Positions 26,443 through 34,854 of a stretch of 64,000 nucleotides of DNA are shown here, piece after piece. The DNA is from Nocardia brasiliensis. GTDB lineage: Bacteria > Actinomycetota > Actinomycetes > Mycobacteriales > Mycobacteriaceae. Positions within the stretch are counted from its first letter, which is position 1. The number at the start of each line of letters is the position of its first letter. Below the pieces are notes generated by a model that was not told the DNA's origin, ran no database searches, and saw only the letters and a program-made list of their open reading frames with translations. The position numbers and the translations under genes were made by a program. Where the stretch lies: positions 1,550,001 through 1,614,000 of the forward strand of contig NZ_CP046171.1 of NCBI RefSeq assembly GCF_011801125.1, read 5' to 3'.

Positions 26443-27402
26443 ATGCGACGTAAAAGGTTTCTGATGTTCGCCGGTGCGACGGTCTCGCTCGGCTTGCTTG
26501 CCTGGCTCGCCCTGCGCGATACCTCGCCGGTCGGCCACTTCACCTCCGCCGACGGGCGGGACCGGTTCTTCGCCGCGTACGAGCGGGCGATGCGGGACCT
26601 GCCGACCCCGGACGCGACCTTGGACGTGCGCACCGATTACGGCGTGGTCCGGATGTATCGTTTCGACGGCGCGAACCCGGCCGAGCCGCCGCTCGTGCTG
26701 CTGCCGGGACGCTCCTCGTCCTCGCCGATCTGGGGCACCAACCTGCCCTCGCTGCGGAAGCTGCGCACGGTCTACACCGTCGACCTGCTCGGGGAGCCCG
26801 GCGCGAGCATCCAGGATCGACCGATCGACAGCGATCGTGATCAGGCGCGCTGGCTGCATCAGGCGCTCGCGCGCCTCCCCGAGCCGAAGGTGTACCTGTT
26901 CGGTGTCTCGATCGGCGGGTGGACCGCGACGAACCTCGCGATCCACCAGCCGGAGAAGATCGCCGGAGTGATCGCGCTCGATCCCGCCATGACCTTCGCG
27001 CCCATGCCGATCAAGACGATCCTGCGGTCGATCCCCGCGTCCGTGCGCTGGTTCCCGAAGAGCTGGCGCGACGACTTCGCCAGCTGGACCGCGGGCGGCG
27101 CGCCGGTCGACGATCTCGCGGTGGCCGACCTGATCGAGTCGGGCATGCAGCACTACGCCCTGAAACTGCCCGCGCCCAAGCAGTTCGACGACGACCGATT
27201 GCGCAGTCTGCCTATGCCGTTCCTGGTCATCCTGGCGGGCCGGTCGGTCATCCACGATGCCGCCGCGGCGGCCAGGCAGGCCGAGGCCACGCTGCGCGAC
27301 GCGACGGTGCGCGTCTACGACCAGGCCAGCCACGCGATCAATGGCGAGTATCCGAACGAGATCGCCGCCGACACCGCCGCGTTCCTCGACGCGCACCGGT
27401 GA
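26443..27402 (+). CDS. Membrane-anchored alpha/beta hydrolase
   Basis: A 319-residue protein. MRRKRFLMFAGATVSLGLLAWLALR is an N-terminal anchor or signal sequence. The hydrolase core follows: PLVLLPGRSSSSPIW (oxyanion region), LFGVSIGGWTATNLAIHQP (nucleophile Ser in GVSIGG) and DQASHAINGEYPNEI with the catalytic His. The ATG at 26443 is preferred over an upstream TTG. No Shine-Dalgarno is obvious. The divergent TetR gene suggests induction by an unknown compound. Confidence 0.85.
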   Translation: MRRKRFLMFAGATVSLGLLAWLALRDTSPVGHFTSADGRDRFFAAYERAMRDLPTPDATLDVRTDYGVVRMYRFDGANPAEPPLVLLPGRSSSSPIWGTNLPSLRKLRTVYTVDLLGEPGASIQDRPIDSDRDQARWLHQALARLPEPKVYLFGVSIGGWTATNLAIHQPEKIAGVIALDPAMTFAPMPIKTILRSIPASVRWFPKSWRDDFASWTAGGAPVDDLAVADLIESGMQHYALKLPAPKQFDDDRLRSLPMPFLVILAGRSVIHDAAAAARQAEATLRDATVRVYDQASHAINGEYPNEIAADTAAFLDAHR

Positions 27403-27416
27403 CCCCACCGGTGCGC
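27391..27416. terminator. Bidirectional hairpin between convergent genes
   Basis: GCGCACCGGT (27391-27400) and ACCGGTGCGC (27407-27416) form a perfect 10-bp stem with a 6-base loop. The stop codon of the hydrolase gene lies at the base of the loop, and the antiporter gene ends 8 bases beyond. No T-run. Confidence 0.6.
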
Positions 27417-27423
27417 GGTATCC

Positions 27424-28623
27424 CTAATCGGTGACGAGGTCGGGTTGCGGTTTCGGTTGCCGGAGCACGAACCGTCGCACGACCGGCTCGACGATGCGCG
27501 CGCCGATCGGCCCGACGATCGCCATCAACAGCACGTAGGTCGTGGCCAGGGCCGCGAACTCGGCGGGTAGCGCGCCCGCGGCCACCGCGAGGCCTGCGAT
27601 GACGATGGAGAATTCGCCGCGGGCGACCAGCGCGGTACCCGCGCGGGCGCGGCCGAGCGTGGTGGCGCCCGCCCGTTTGGCGGCCCACCAACCCGTCGCG
27701 ATCTTCGTCGCCGTCGTCACCACCGCGAGCAGCACGGCCCAGCCCAGCACCGGCGGAATGCTCGCCGGGTCGGTGGACAGCCCGAAGAGCACGAAGAACA
27801 TCGCCGCGAACAGGTCACGCAGCGGTTCGAGAATCTTGGTCGCGCTGTGCGCGGTGGAATCGGAGATCGCGATGCCGAGCAGGAAGGCGCCGACCGCCGC
27901 GGACACCTGCACCGCCGAGGCGATGCCTGCCACCAGCAGTGCGGCGCCGAGTAACTTGAGCAGGAACACCTCACGGTCGTCACTGGCGACGACGGCGGAG
28001 ACGTATTTTCCGTAGCGCAGTGCGATGACGAGCACGACGGTGACCGCGATCAGCGCGATACCGAGGGTCTTCAGCCCTGCCAGCAGGCCGACGCCGGCCA
28101 GCACCGCGGTGAGCACCGGCAGATACGCGGCCATCGCCAGATCCTCGAACACCAGGATCGACAGGATCACCGGCGTCTCGCGGTTGCCGAGGCGGCCGAG
28201 GTCGTTCAAGACCTTCGCGACGATGCCCGAGGACGAGATATAGGTGACACCGGCCATCGCGATCGCGCCGGTGACGCCGAGCCCGAGGCTGAGCGCGACG
28301 ATGACGCCCGGGGTGGCGTTCAGCGCGATATCGAGCAATCCGGCAGGCCAGGATCTTCGCATCCCGGTCACCAACTCGGCGGCGGTGTACTCCAGCCCTA
28401 GCAGAAGCAACAGCAGCACGACGCCGATCTCGCTGGCGAGGTGGATGAACTCGTCCACCTGGTGGAGTTCGATCAGGCCGCCGGTGCCGAACACCAGGCC
28501 GCCGATCAGGTACAGCGGAATCGGCGAGAGACCGATCCTGGCCGCGATGCGGCCGAGCACGCCGAGCCCGAAGAACACGGCACCCAACTGGATCAACGCC
28601 AGTGCGGTTCCTTCGATCACCAT
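27424..28623 (-). CDS. CPA2-type cation/proton antiporter (KhtU-like)
   Basis: A 399-residue membrane protein with about 12 hydrophobic segments. It opens LIQLGAVFFGLGVLGRIAARIGLSPIPLYLIGGLVFG, typical of the CPA2/Kef family, and has the ILVFEDLAMAAYLPVL block with the ED pair of the ion site. Unlike KefB/KefC it lacks a C-terminal nucleotide-binding RCK domain; that role falls to the separate gene just upstream. It probably exports K+ or another cation in exchange for H+. Four bases separate it from the regulatory subunit gene, so both belong to one operon. Confidence 0.85.
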   Translation of the reverse strand: MVIEGTALALIQLGAVFFGLGVLGRIAARIGLSPIPLYLIGGLVFGTGGLIELHQVDEFIHLASEIGVVLLLLLLGLEYTAAELVTGMRRSWPAGLLDIALNATPGVIVALSLGLGVTGAIAMAGVTYISSSGIVAKVLNDLGRLGNRETPVILSILVFEDLAMAAYLPVLTAVLAGVGLLAGLKTLGIALIAVTVVLVIALRYGKYVSAVVASDDREVFLLKLLGAALLVAGIASAVQVSAAVGAFLLGIAISDSTAHSATKILEPLRDLFAAMFFVLFGLSTDPASIPPVLGWAVLLAVVTTATKIATGWWAAKRAGATTLGRARAGTALVARGEFSIVIAGLAVAAGALPAEFAALATTYVLLMAIVGPIGARIVEPVVRRFVLRQPKPQPDLVTD

Positions 28624-28627
28624 CGGC

Positions 28628-29122
28628 TCACCCGTCGGTCAAGATGTCGGCGGCGGCATCCAGACCCTCGTCCGTGCCGACGACGATCAGCAGATCGCCC
28701 GCGGCGAACGTGAAGTCCGGCCCCGGCGAGGGCTGCATCTGCCCGGCGCGCATCACCGCGACGATGGAAGCTCTTGTCCGGGTGCGTATCTCGGTCTCAC
28801 CGAGGGTCCGCCCGGCATACGGCGAGCCGCCGACGATCGGCAGCGTCCTGGTCTGCACCCCGGTCATGCCGCGGTGTTCTTCGCGCAGCTGCGACACCAG
28901 TTGCGGGGCGCCGAGCAGGTTGGCGAGTACGCCGGCCTCCCTGGCCGTCACCGGTATCTGGATGGTGGTATCGGGGTCGCCGATCTTGGTATAGATCAAC
29001 TCGACGGTGCCGTCCCGATGTTCGACGATGCCGATCCGGCGGCCCGATTTCGTCAGCGGAAAGTCTTTTCGCACACCGATTCCCGGCAGCGATGTCACTT
29101 CTATGTTCACTGCAAACCCCAT
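28628..29122 (-). CDS. Antiporter regulatory subunit with TrkA-C domain (KhtT-like)
   Basis: A 164-residue cytoplasmic protein. Residues ~5-75 (NIEVTSLPGIGVRKDFPLTKSGRRIGIVEHRDG) are the KhtT N-domain, followed by a TrkA-C domain (IRTRTRASIVAVMRAGQMQPSPGPDFTFAAGDLLIVVGTDEGLDAA). Homologues gate the partner antiporter in response to ligands or pH. The start is ambiguous: ATG at 29122 or GTG at 29110, the latter beginning the conserved NIEVTSLPG; the ATG is kept as the longer choice. It is the first gene of the pair with the antiporter. Confidence 0.82.
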   Translation of the reverse strand: MGFAVNIEVTSLPGIGVRKDFPLTKSGRRIGIVEHRDGTVELIYTKIGDPDTTIQIPVTAREAGVLANLLGAPQLVSQLREEHRGMTGVQTRTLPIVGGSPYAGRTLGETEIRTRTRASIVAVMRAGQMQPSPGPDFTFAAGDLLIVVGTDEGLDAAADILTDG

Positions 29123-29134
29123 CCCGTTCTGACT

Positions 29135-29165
29135 GGTACCTTACCTTTTCTTTACCTTTGGTACC
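29135..29165. repeat. Nested repeat upstream of the antiporter operon
   Basis: GGTACC occurs at 29135-29140 and 29160-29165, and between them TTACCTTT occurs twice (29141-29148 and 29152-29159). The whole element lies 13-43 bases before the start of the antiporter regulatory gene and is AT-richer than its surroundings. It may be a regulator site or a paired RNA element; nothing more can be said. Confidence 0.4.
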
Positions 29166-29201
29166 AAACGCGATGGTGGGGGCCGGGCCGCCCGCGCGGC
29201 T

Positions 29202-29600
29202 TCACTCGGTCTTCGCCACCGCCGTCTCGTGCACCGAGCGCCAGAGGTAGCCGTGGTCGGCGACGAGCAAGATCGCGGTGACCAACCGTCGGGTGCGCAC
29301 CTCGGCCAGGCAGTTCTCCGCGACGAAGCGGACGGTGACGAGCTTTCCGCTGTGCGCAAGCTCCTCGAGGTCGCTGACCTCGATCCGTAGGCCCGGCTGA
29401 CTGTTCTTCGCCGACCACACTCCGGCGAGCAGGGTGTCCCGGTCGATCACCTGGCCGACCGTGGTCACCGCGGAGAACTTGTCGTCCAGCGCGTTGGCGA
29501 ACCGGTCGAACACCTTGGGCGGCGCGTTCGAGCTCATCCACTCGGCGAGATCGAAGTGCAGCGCGGCGACCACGTCGGCCAGGTGGGCAAGTGCGGGCAT
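29202..29600 (-). CDS. SnoaL/DUF4440-like (NTF2-fold) protein
   Basis: A 132-residue protein with the cone-shaped NTF2 fold pattern: an N-terminal helix pair, FDRFANALDDKFSAVTTVGQVIDRDTLLAGV, LRIEVSDLEELAHSGKLVTVRFVAENCL and a C-terminal beta-hairpin (AILLVADHGYLWRSVHET). This fold includes isomerases, hydratases and many non-enzymatic proteins, so the function is unknown. It precedes the antiporter pair on the same strand by 80 bases. Confidence 0.6.
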   Translation of the reverse strand: MPALAHLADVVAALHFDLAEWMSSNAPPKVFDRFANALDDKFSAVTTVGQVIDRDTLLAGVWSAKNSQPGLRIEVSDLEELAHSGKLVTVRFVAENCLAEVRTRRLVTAILLVADHGYLWRSVHETAVAKTE

Positions 29601-29742
29601 CGGCGGCAGATCTCGATCTCGGTAGCGCGGTCGGGTTCGCTGCGCAGATCATATCCAGCCCGTGGGCGGACCCCGGAGTAGTCGCCCGCCGCGATCGAGG
29701 CCGCACGCGCTCTGCCCGTGGTCGCGGCGAGCGCGCGGTCGT

Positions 29743-31521
29743 TTATCGGGTGGGCGGCGGCGTGGTGGTCGGCGCCGGTTTGGCTGGGGGACGGGTGGAT
29801 TCGGCCGCGGGTGGTTTCGGTGCGGCGGTGGTCGGCGCGGGTGCCTGCGATTGCCTACCGGCGGGTGGTGCCGCCGAGGGTTGCGCGGGTTGCGGCTGGC
29901 GGGAGGGCTGTGACTGGGCGGCCGGCGGTTGCTGCGGTGCGGGTGTGGATTGCTGCGGCGCGGACCGCTGTGGTGCGGATTGCTGTGGTGCGGGTGCGAG
30001 CGCGGATTGCTGGGGCGTGGTTTGTTGTGGTGCGGGTGTGGATTGCTGTGCCGAGGGCGCCGCGGCCGGTGGTGGCGCCACCGCGGGGGCGGGCGGCGGT
30101 GGGGTTGAAGTCGAGGTCGGCGAAGGCCGCGTGGGGCTGGAACCCGGTGCCGTGGACGGTGTTCGCTGCGACCTCGGCTCGACGGTCGGCGCGGTCGAGG
30201 TCGGTGTCGTGGTCGGCGTCGTCGAGGGTGTGGTGGTGGTGGTGGTCGTCGTCGGCGGCGCCGCACTGCTGGTCGTGGCGGGCGCGGAGGTCTTCGGCGG
30301 TTCCGGCGCCGTGGTGGTCGGCGGCTTATGGTCCGGCAACGCCGGGATGGTGAACGGCATCGAGGGCGGCGGTCCGGGCAGGCGCAGCGGGCCGGGTTTC
30401 GGCGCGGGCGTGCCGGGCGCGGGCGGGGTGCAGAAGATGCCGCACGGGATCTGGCCGCGCCCGGGGACATTGATCAGCACATGGATTTGGAGCGTCAGCG
30501 TGCCGTTGGGGGTCGCGGTGCCGGTGGGTTCGGGCACCACCGTGGTGGTCGGTGTGGTCGAGGGCGTCTCGGTGGTCGCCGGCGCCGCCGGATCCGCGGG
30601 GAGATCGACCGGCGGATCGGCGGGCGGGGCGAGCGCTGCCGGATCGTCGACCACCATGCTCGATCCGGTGCCCTCGGGCATGCTGCCGTCGGGCATGCTG
30701 TCCGGCACGGCGGCCGAGATCTCCACCGGCGTCGCGCCGCCGGTCTTGTAGGCGTTGGCCCAACTCAGCACCAGCGCCGCATAGTCGCGGGAGTTGTTGT
30801 AGCGCAGCACCGCTCGCATCTCCTGCGCCGGATCGCGCAGATCGAGCCCGCCGGAGCAGAGATACTTGCCCGCGGCCAGCGTGGCGTCGAAGACGTTGTT
30901 CGGGTCGGTGTTGCCGTCGCCGTCGCCGTCGGCGGCGTAGATCGCCCAGGTGCCGGGCAGGAACTGCATCGGCCCGACGGCGCGCACGAAACTGCCGTCG
31001 CTCGCCTTGATGATCTCGTTGCCGGGCAGGGTGCCGTCCAGCGCGGGACCGAAGATGGTGCCCTTCGTGGTGCCCTTCTCGTCGATCCGGCCGTTGGCCG
31101 CGTGGTTGGACTCCACCTTGCCGATGCCTGCCAGCAGATACCACGGCAGGCCGCATTTGGGCATCGACGATTCCGCGGACAGTTCGGCATTGCGGTAGGC
31201 GGCAAGCAGCGGCTCCGGAATGCCGCGGGTGCCGTCCTGTGGCACCTCGATGTCCTGTAGCGGCAGGGGATCGTTGATCATCGAATCCCCCTCGGACGGA
31301 AGCGTTTCCGTCGAGGAGCCGTCGAGCCGTTCGGTGCCGGTGGGTTCCACGCTCACCGACTGATCGGTGATCGGATAGGTCGGGTCGGGGTAGGTCGTGG
31401 CCGCGAGCGTGTTCTCGGGTGCGTGGGCGGGCGGCGCGGTGTGCGCGGCCGATCCCGTCATCAGCAACCCGGTTATTGCCAGCGCGGACACGGTGAATGG
31501 ACCGGACATTCGCATCGGCAC
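29743..31521 (-). CDS. Exported lytic transglycosylase with Pro/Gln/Thr-rich tail
   Basis: A 592-residue exported protein starting at GTG, with an SD-like GAGAG 8 bases upstream. A signal peptide is followed by an SLT/MltB-like domain at about 100-265: PWYLLAGIGKVESNHAANGRIDEKG (catalytic Glu in KVESNH), FVRAVGPMQFLPGTWAIYAADGDGDGNTDPNNVFDATLAAGKYLC and a Tyr-rich block. Residues ~290-592 are almost entirely Pro, Thr, Ser, Ala and Gln with repeats of PAPQQS/PQQSAPQQS, like wall-spanning spacers. It should cleave peptidoglycan glycans. It diverges from the GH20 gene. Confidence 0.85.
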   Translation of the reverse strand: MPMRMSGPFTVSALAITGLLMTGSAAHTAPPAHAPENTLAATTYPDPTYPITDQSVSVEPTGTERLDGSSTETLPSEGDSMINDPLPLQDIEVPQDGTRGIPEPLLAAYRNAELSAESSMPKCGLPWYLLAGIGKVESNHAANGRIDEKGTTKGTIFGPALDGTLPGNEIIKASDGSFVRAVGPMQFLPGTWAIYAADGDGDGNTDPNNVFDATLAAGKYLCSGGLDLRDPAQEMRAVLRYNNSRDYAALVLSWANAYKTGGATPVEISAAVPDSMPDGSMPEGTGSSMVVDDPAALAPPADPPVDLPADPAAPATTETPSTTPTTTVVPEPTGTATPNGTLTLQIHVLINVPGRGQIPCGIFCTPPAPGTPAPKPGPLRLPGPPPSMPFTIPALPDHKPPTTTAPEPPKTSAPATTSSAAPPTTTTTTTTPSTTPTTTPTSTAPTVEPRSQRTPSTAPGSSPTRPSPTSTSTPPPPAPAVAPPPAAAPSAQQSTPAPQQTTPQQSALAPAPQQSAPQRSAPQQSTPAPQQPPAAQSQPSRQPQPAQPSAAPPAGRQSQAPAPTTAAPKPPAAESTRPPAKPAPTTTPPPTR

Positions 31522-31938
31522 ACCAATCTCTCGTACGTCAACTATGCGGGCGGCGACTTGCGCGGCACCACCGCGATTTCCGAAAGTTCGTCATCGACGC
31601 AAAGTAGGCACGCGAATATCACCGGGACATCCGCATTTCGCTGACCACCACAATTCACCCCGAAGGTGTCGACGGGTGTAATCGAGAAGTGTTGTACGAG
31701 TGGATGTCTCGGTGGGTGCGGTACTCCTGTCGTGCGGTTGGCGAACAAGCGGCGCAATCATGACACGAAATGCGCGGCATCGGATTCCCCAGTCCCACTG
31801 GGGAGGACGCCGCGTTGCTACCGCCGCCGCGAATTACGGTCCGACCGGCAGGTATCCCCAGTTCCTCGGTCCCCAGTCGGAACCAGGGCGCTGACCCATA
31901 CTGCTGAGTGCACCCTGCTGTTCATTCGGAGGTCCGCA
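31522..31938. other. Divergent promoter region of transglycosylase and GH20 genes
   Basis: A 417-base region that should hold promoters for both flanking genes. Its notable content is a set of CCCCAGT repeats (listed separately). No open frame with domain features is present. Confidence 0.5.
31787..31877. repeat. CCCCAGT repeats upstream of the GH20 gene
   Basis: CCCCAGT occurs three times directly (31787-31793, 31856-31862, 31871-31877) and once inverted as ACTGGGG (31797-31803), so that the first two copies form a 7-bp hairpin with a CCC loop. They lie 62-152 bases before the GH20 start and look like a regulator-binding array. They do not match the known DasR consensus as I recall it. Confidence 0.5.
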
Positions 31939-33525
31939 ATGCGGAAGTTCTTTTATCCTTACGTTTTCGGCGCGATAGTCGCGCTCATCGCACTTGTTCT
32001 ACCCGGACTCACCGCCAACGCCGCGGCGGACAAGCCGCCGGCCACCGAGCGCGGCGTGACCGACATCGTGCCGGTGCCCGTTCAGGCCAAGCCGGACACC
32101 AAGGCGAATTTCGAGCTCACCGCCGACAGCGTTGTTCGCGCCGAACACCAGGCCAAGCCGGTCGCGGAGTATCTGGCCGCGCTGCTGCGGCCCGCCACCG
32201 GTTTTCGGCTGCCGGTGGTCGAGCGGCACGATCTGGCCAAACCCGGCATCACCCTGCAGCTCGGCGACGCCGGTCCGCGCGTCGGCGACCAGGGCTACCA
32301 GCTCTCGGTGACCAAGCGCGGTGTCACGCTGCGCGCGAACACCACCGCCGGGTTGTTCGGCGGCGTGCAGTCGCTGCGCCAGCTCTTCCCGACCGCGATC
32401 AACAAAACCACTGTGCAGAAACAGGATTGGATCGTTTCCGGTGGTGAGGTGCTCGACTACCCCCGGTTCGCGCACCGCGCGGCCATGCTCGACGTGGCCC
32501 GTCACTTCTTCACCCCCGATCAGGTCAAGCGCTACATCGATCAGATCGCCCAGTACAAGATCAACACGCTGCACCTGCACCTGACCGACGATCAGGGGTG
32601 GCGGATCGAGATCAAGAGCTGGCCCAAGCTCGCCGAGATCGGCGGCAAGACCGCCGTCGGCGGTGACCCGGGCGGTTACTACACCCAGGAGCAGTACCGC
32701 GACATCGTGCGCTACGCCGCGTCGCGCCACATCATGGTGATCCCCGAGGTCGACATGCCAGGCCACACCAACGCGGCACAGGCCTCCTACGGCGAATTGA
32801 ACTGTGACGGAAAGCCGGTGCCGCCGCGCACCGACATCGAGGTCGGCTACAGCTCGCTGTGCATCGGCAAGCCGATCACCTACAAGTTCGTCGAGGACGT
32901 CATCCGCGAGCTCGCCGCCATGACCCCCGGCCCGTACCTGCACATCGGCGGCGACGAGGCGCACTCCACGTCACCGGCGGACTACCAGGCCTTCTACGAC
33001 AAGGTCTCGCCGATGCTCGCCACCTACGACAAGAAGGCCGTCGGCTGGCACAACATCGTCGTCACCACCCCGCCGACCTCGACCATCGCGCAGTACTGGG
33101 ATCCGGCCAACACCAACGCCGATGTCGCCGCGGCCGCGGCCAGGGGCAACAAGGTGCTGATGTCGCCGGCGAACAAGTCGTACCTGGACATGAAGTACAA
33201 CCCGAACACCCCGCTCGGCCTGCACTGGGCCGGTTATGTCGAGGTGAAGGACGCCTACAACTGGGATCCGGCGACCTTCCTGCAGGGCGTCTCGGAAAAG
33301 CAGGTCATCGGCATCGAGGCCCCGCTGTGGTCGGAGACCCTGCGCACCAGTGCCGACATCGAGTTCATGGCGTTCCCGCGCCTGGCGGGTGCGGCCGAGA
33401 TCGGCTGGTCCCCGGCCGCGACGCACAACTGGGACAACTACCGCGTGCGACTGGCGAAGCAGGGCCCGATCTGGGCCGCGCAGGGCATCAACTTCTACCG
33501 CTCGCCGCAGGTGGACTGGAAATAG
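31939..33525 (+). CDS. Exported GH20 beta-N-acetylhexosaminidase
   Basis: A 528-residue exported protein. The start ATG at 31939 follows a strong GGAGG. The signal peptide is MRKFFYPYVFGAIVALIALVLPGLTANA. Residues ~35-160 are the GH20 N-terminal alpha/beta domain; the catalytic barrel begins with YPRFAHRAAMLDVARHFFTPDQVKRYID and INTLHLHLTDDQGWRIEIKSWPKL. The catalytic Asp-Glu pair is in YLHIGGDEAHST; VIPEVDMPGHTNAA and IGIEAPLWSETLRT are further GH20 blocks. It releases terminal GlcNAc or GalNAc, for instance from chitin oligomers or peptidoglycan fragments. The metzincin-like gene follows after 24 bases and may share its transcript. Confidence 0.92.
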   Translation: MRKFFYPYVFGAIVALIALVLPGLTANAAADKPPATERGVTDIVPVPVQAKPDTKANFELTADSVVRAEHQAKPVAEYLAALLRPATGFRLPVVERHDLAKPGITLQLGDAGPRVGDQGYQLSVTKRGVTLRANTTAGLFGGVQSLRQLFPTAINKTTVQKQDWIVSGGEVLDYPRFAHRAAMLDVARHFFTPDQVKRYIDQIAQYKINTLHLHLTDDQGWRIEIKSWPKLAEIGGKTAVGGDPGGYYTQEQYRDIVRYAASRHIMVIPEVDMPGHTNAAQASYGELNCDGKPVPPRTDIEVGYSSLCIGKPITYKFVEDVIRELAAMTPGPYLHIGGDEAHSTSPADYQAFYDKVSPMLATYDKKAVGWHNIVVTTPPTSTIAQYWDPANTNADVAAAAARGNKVLMSPANKSYLDMKYNPNTPLGLHWAGYVEVKDAYNWDPATFLQGVSEKQVIGIEAPLWSETLRTSADIEFMAFPRLAGAAEIGWSPAATHNWDNYRVRLAKQGPIWAAQGINFYRSPQVDWK

Positions 33526-33549
33526 CCGGATACCAGAAAGGAGTTCGAA

Positions 33550-34695
33550 GTGTCGCCTTACCGAACAGCTCTCGTCGCTTGTTTCGCGCTACTGTCCGCC
33601 TTGGGCACGGCCGCCGCCCCGACCGCGATCGCCGAGCCGCAGCCGCAGGCACCCGCGGTGGATACCGACGGTGACGGGCTGAGCGACGAGTGGGAGACCA
33701 AAGGGTACGACGCCAACGGTGACGGGAAGATAGATGTGGATCTTCCTGCCATGGGCGCGGATCCGAAGCACAAGGATCTCTTCGTCGAGATGGATTACAT
33801 GAGCGGTCGCCTGCCGACCACCGCTGCGCTCGATCGGGTGGTCGCGGTGTTCGCCACCTCGCCGGTGAGCAACCCCGACGGCCGCAACGGCATCAAGATC
33901 CACTTGGACGCCGGTAACGCCAGAGGGTCCGCCTACAACCTCGGCGGCGGCAACCAGGTGCCCTACGACAACAACCTCTCGCCGGTGGACAGTCAGGTCG
34001 CCGCCATCAAGCGAACCAATTTCTCGTCCAACCGCTCGCGCATCTTTCACTACATGATCTGGGCTGATTCCTACGACAACGGTTGCAGCAGTGGCATTTC
34101 GCTGGGCATCCCGGCCGACACCTTCGTCGTTGCCCTCGGCCCCAAATGCAACTGGACCCCGGGCGACGACGAGAACGTCGGCACGTTCATCCACGAACTG
34201 GGCCACAACCTGGGGCTCAAGCACGGCGGTGTGGACCACACCAACTACAAGCCGAACTACCTCAGCGTGATGAACTACAGCTTCCAGTTCGGCGGGGTGC
34301 CGAAGACCGACGGCACTTCGTATTTCGGCTACTCCAGCGTGAATCCGCCCGCGCTGAACGAAACCGCGCTGAACGAGCGCCAGGGGATGGGGCCGGTGTC
34401 CGCGGGCTGGCGCACGGTCTACTTCTGCCCCAACGGTTCTCGTAAGCGGACCGGCGCGGCCGACCAGCCGATCGACTGGAACTGCAACGGTTCCATCGCG
34501 TCCGGCACGGTCCGCAGCAGCATCAACAACGACGGGAGCTACACCACTCTGCGAGCCCAGAACAATTGGGCGTCAGTGGTATTCGACGGCGGCAACATCG
34601 GCACCATCGGCCCGGAGTCGCGCAGGCTGCCCGAGCGTTCCCCCGACGAGATGACCAAGGAGCAGTACGACCAGATGAAGAAGGTACAAGACTGA
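33550..34695 (+). CDS. Exported metzincin-like zinc metalloprotease
   Basis: A 381-residue exported protein starting at GTG after an AAAGGAG site. The signal peptide ends near AIA. DTDGDGLSDEWE at about residue 38 is a thrombospondin type 3-like calcium loop, followed by DANGDGKID. The zinc-binding motif HELGHNLGLKHGG fits the metzincin HExxHxxGxxH and the Met-turn candidate is SVMNYS. Such enzymes are secreted proteases; substrate unknown. It lies 24 bases after the GH20 gene. Confidence 0.85.
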   Translation: MSPYRTALVACFALLSALGTAAAPTAIAEPQPQAPAVDTDGDGLSDEWETKGYDANGDGKIDVDLPAMGADPKHKDLFVEMDYMSGRLPTTAALDRVVAVFATSPVSNPDGRNGIKIHLDAGNARGSAYNLGGGNQVPYDNNLSPVDSQVAAIKRTNFSSNRSRIFHYMIWADSYDNGCSSGISLGIPADTFVVALGPKCNWTPGDDENVGTFIHELGHNLGLKHGGVDHTNYKPNYLSVMNYSFQFGGVPKTDGTSYFGYSSVNPPALNETALNERQGMGPVSAGWRTVYFCPNGSRKRTGAADQPIDWNCNGSIASGTVRSSINNDGSYTTLRAQNNWASVVFDGGNIGTIGPESRRLPERSPDEMTKEQYDQMKKVQD

Positions 34696-34714
34696 CCCCA
34701 TAGCGTCCCGTATG

Positions 34715-34757
34715 GATTCCCGGTGGCCGGGCCCGCGCTGGCCCGCCACCGGGAATC
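34715..34757 (+). terminator. Hairpin terminator after the metalloprotease gene
   Basis: GATTCCCGGTGGC (34715-34727) and GCCACCGGGAATC (34745-34757) form a perfect 13-bp stem with a 17-base loop. It begins 19 bases after the stop codon. No T-run follows, as is common in high-GC actinomycetes. Confidence 0.7.
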
Positions 34758-34854
34758 GCCCTGTGCGCGACCGCTGCCGGTCGGGGGTTGACCGGTACCG
34801 GATCAGGCGTGATGCTCTTCGATGGCATGCGGTAATGCCGGGTAGGAGATTCAC

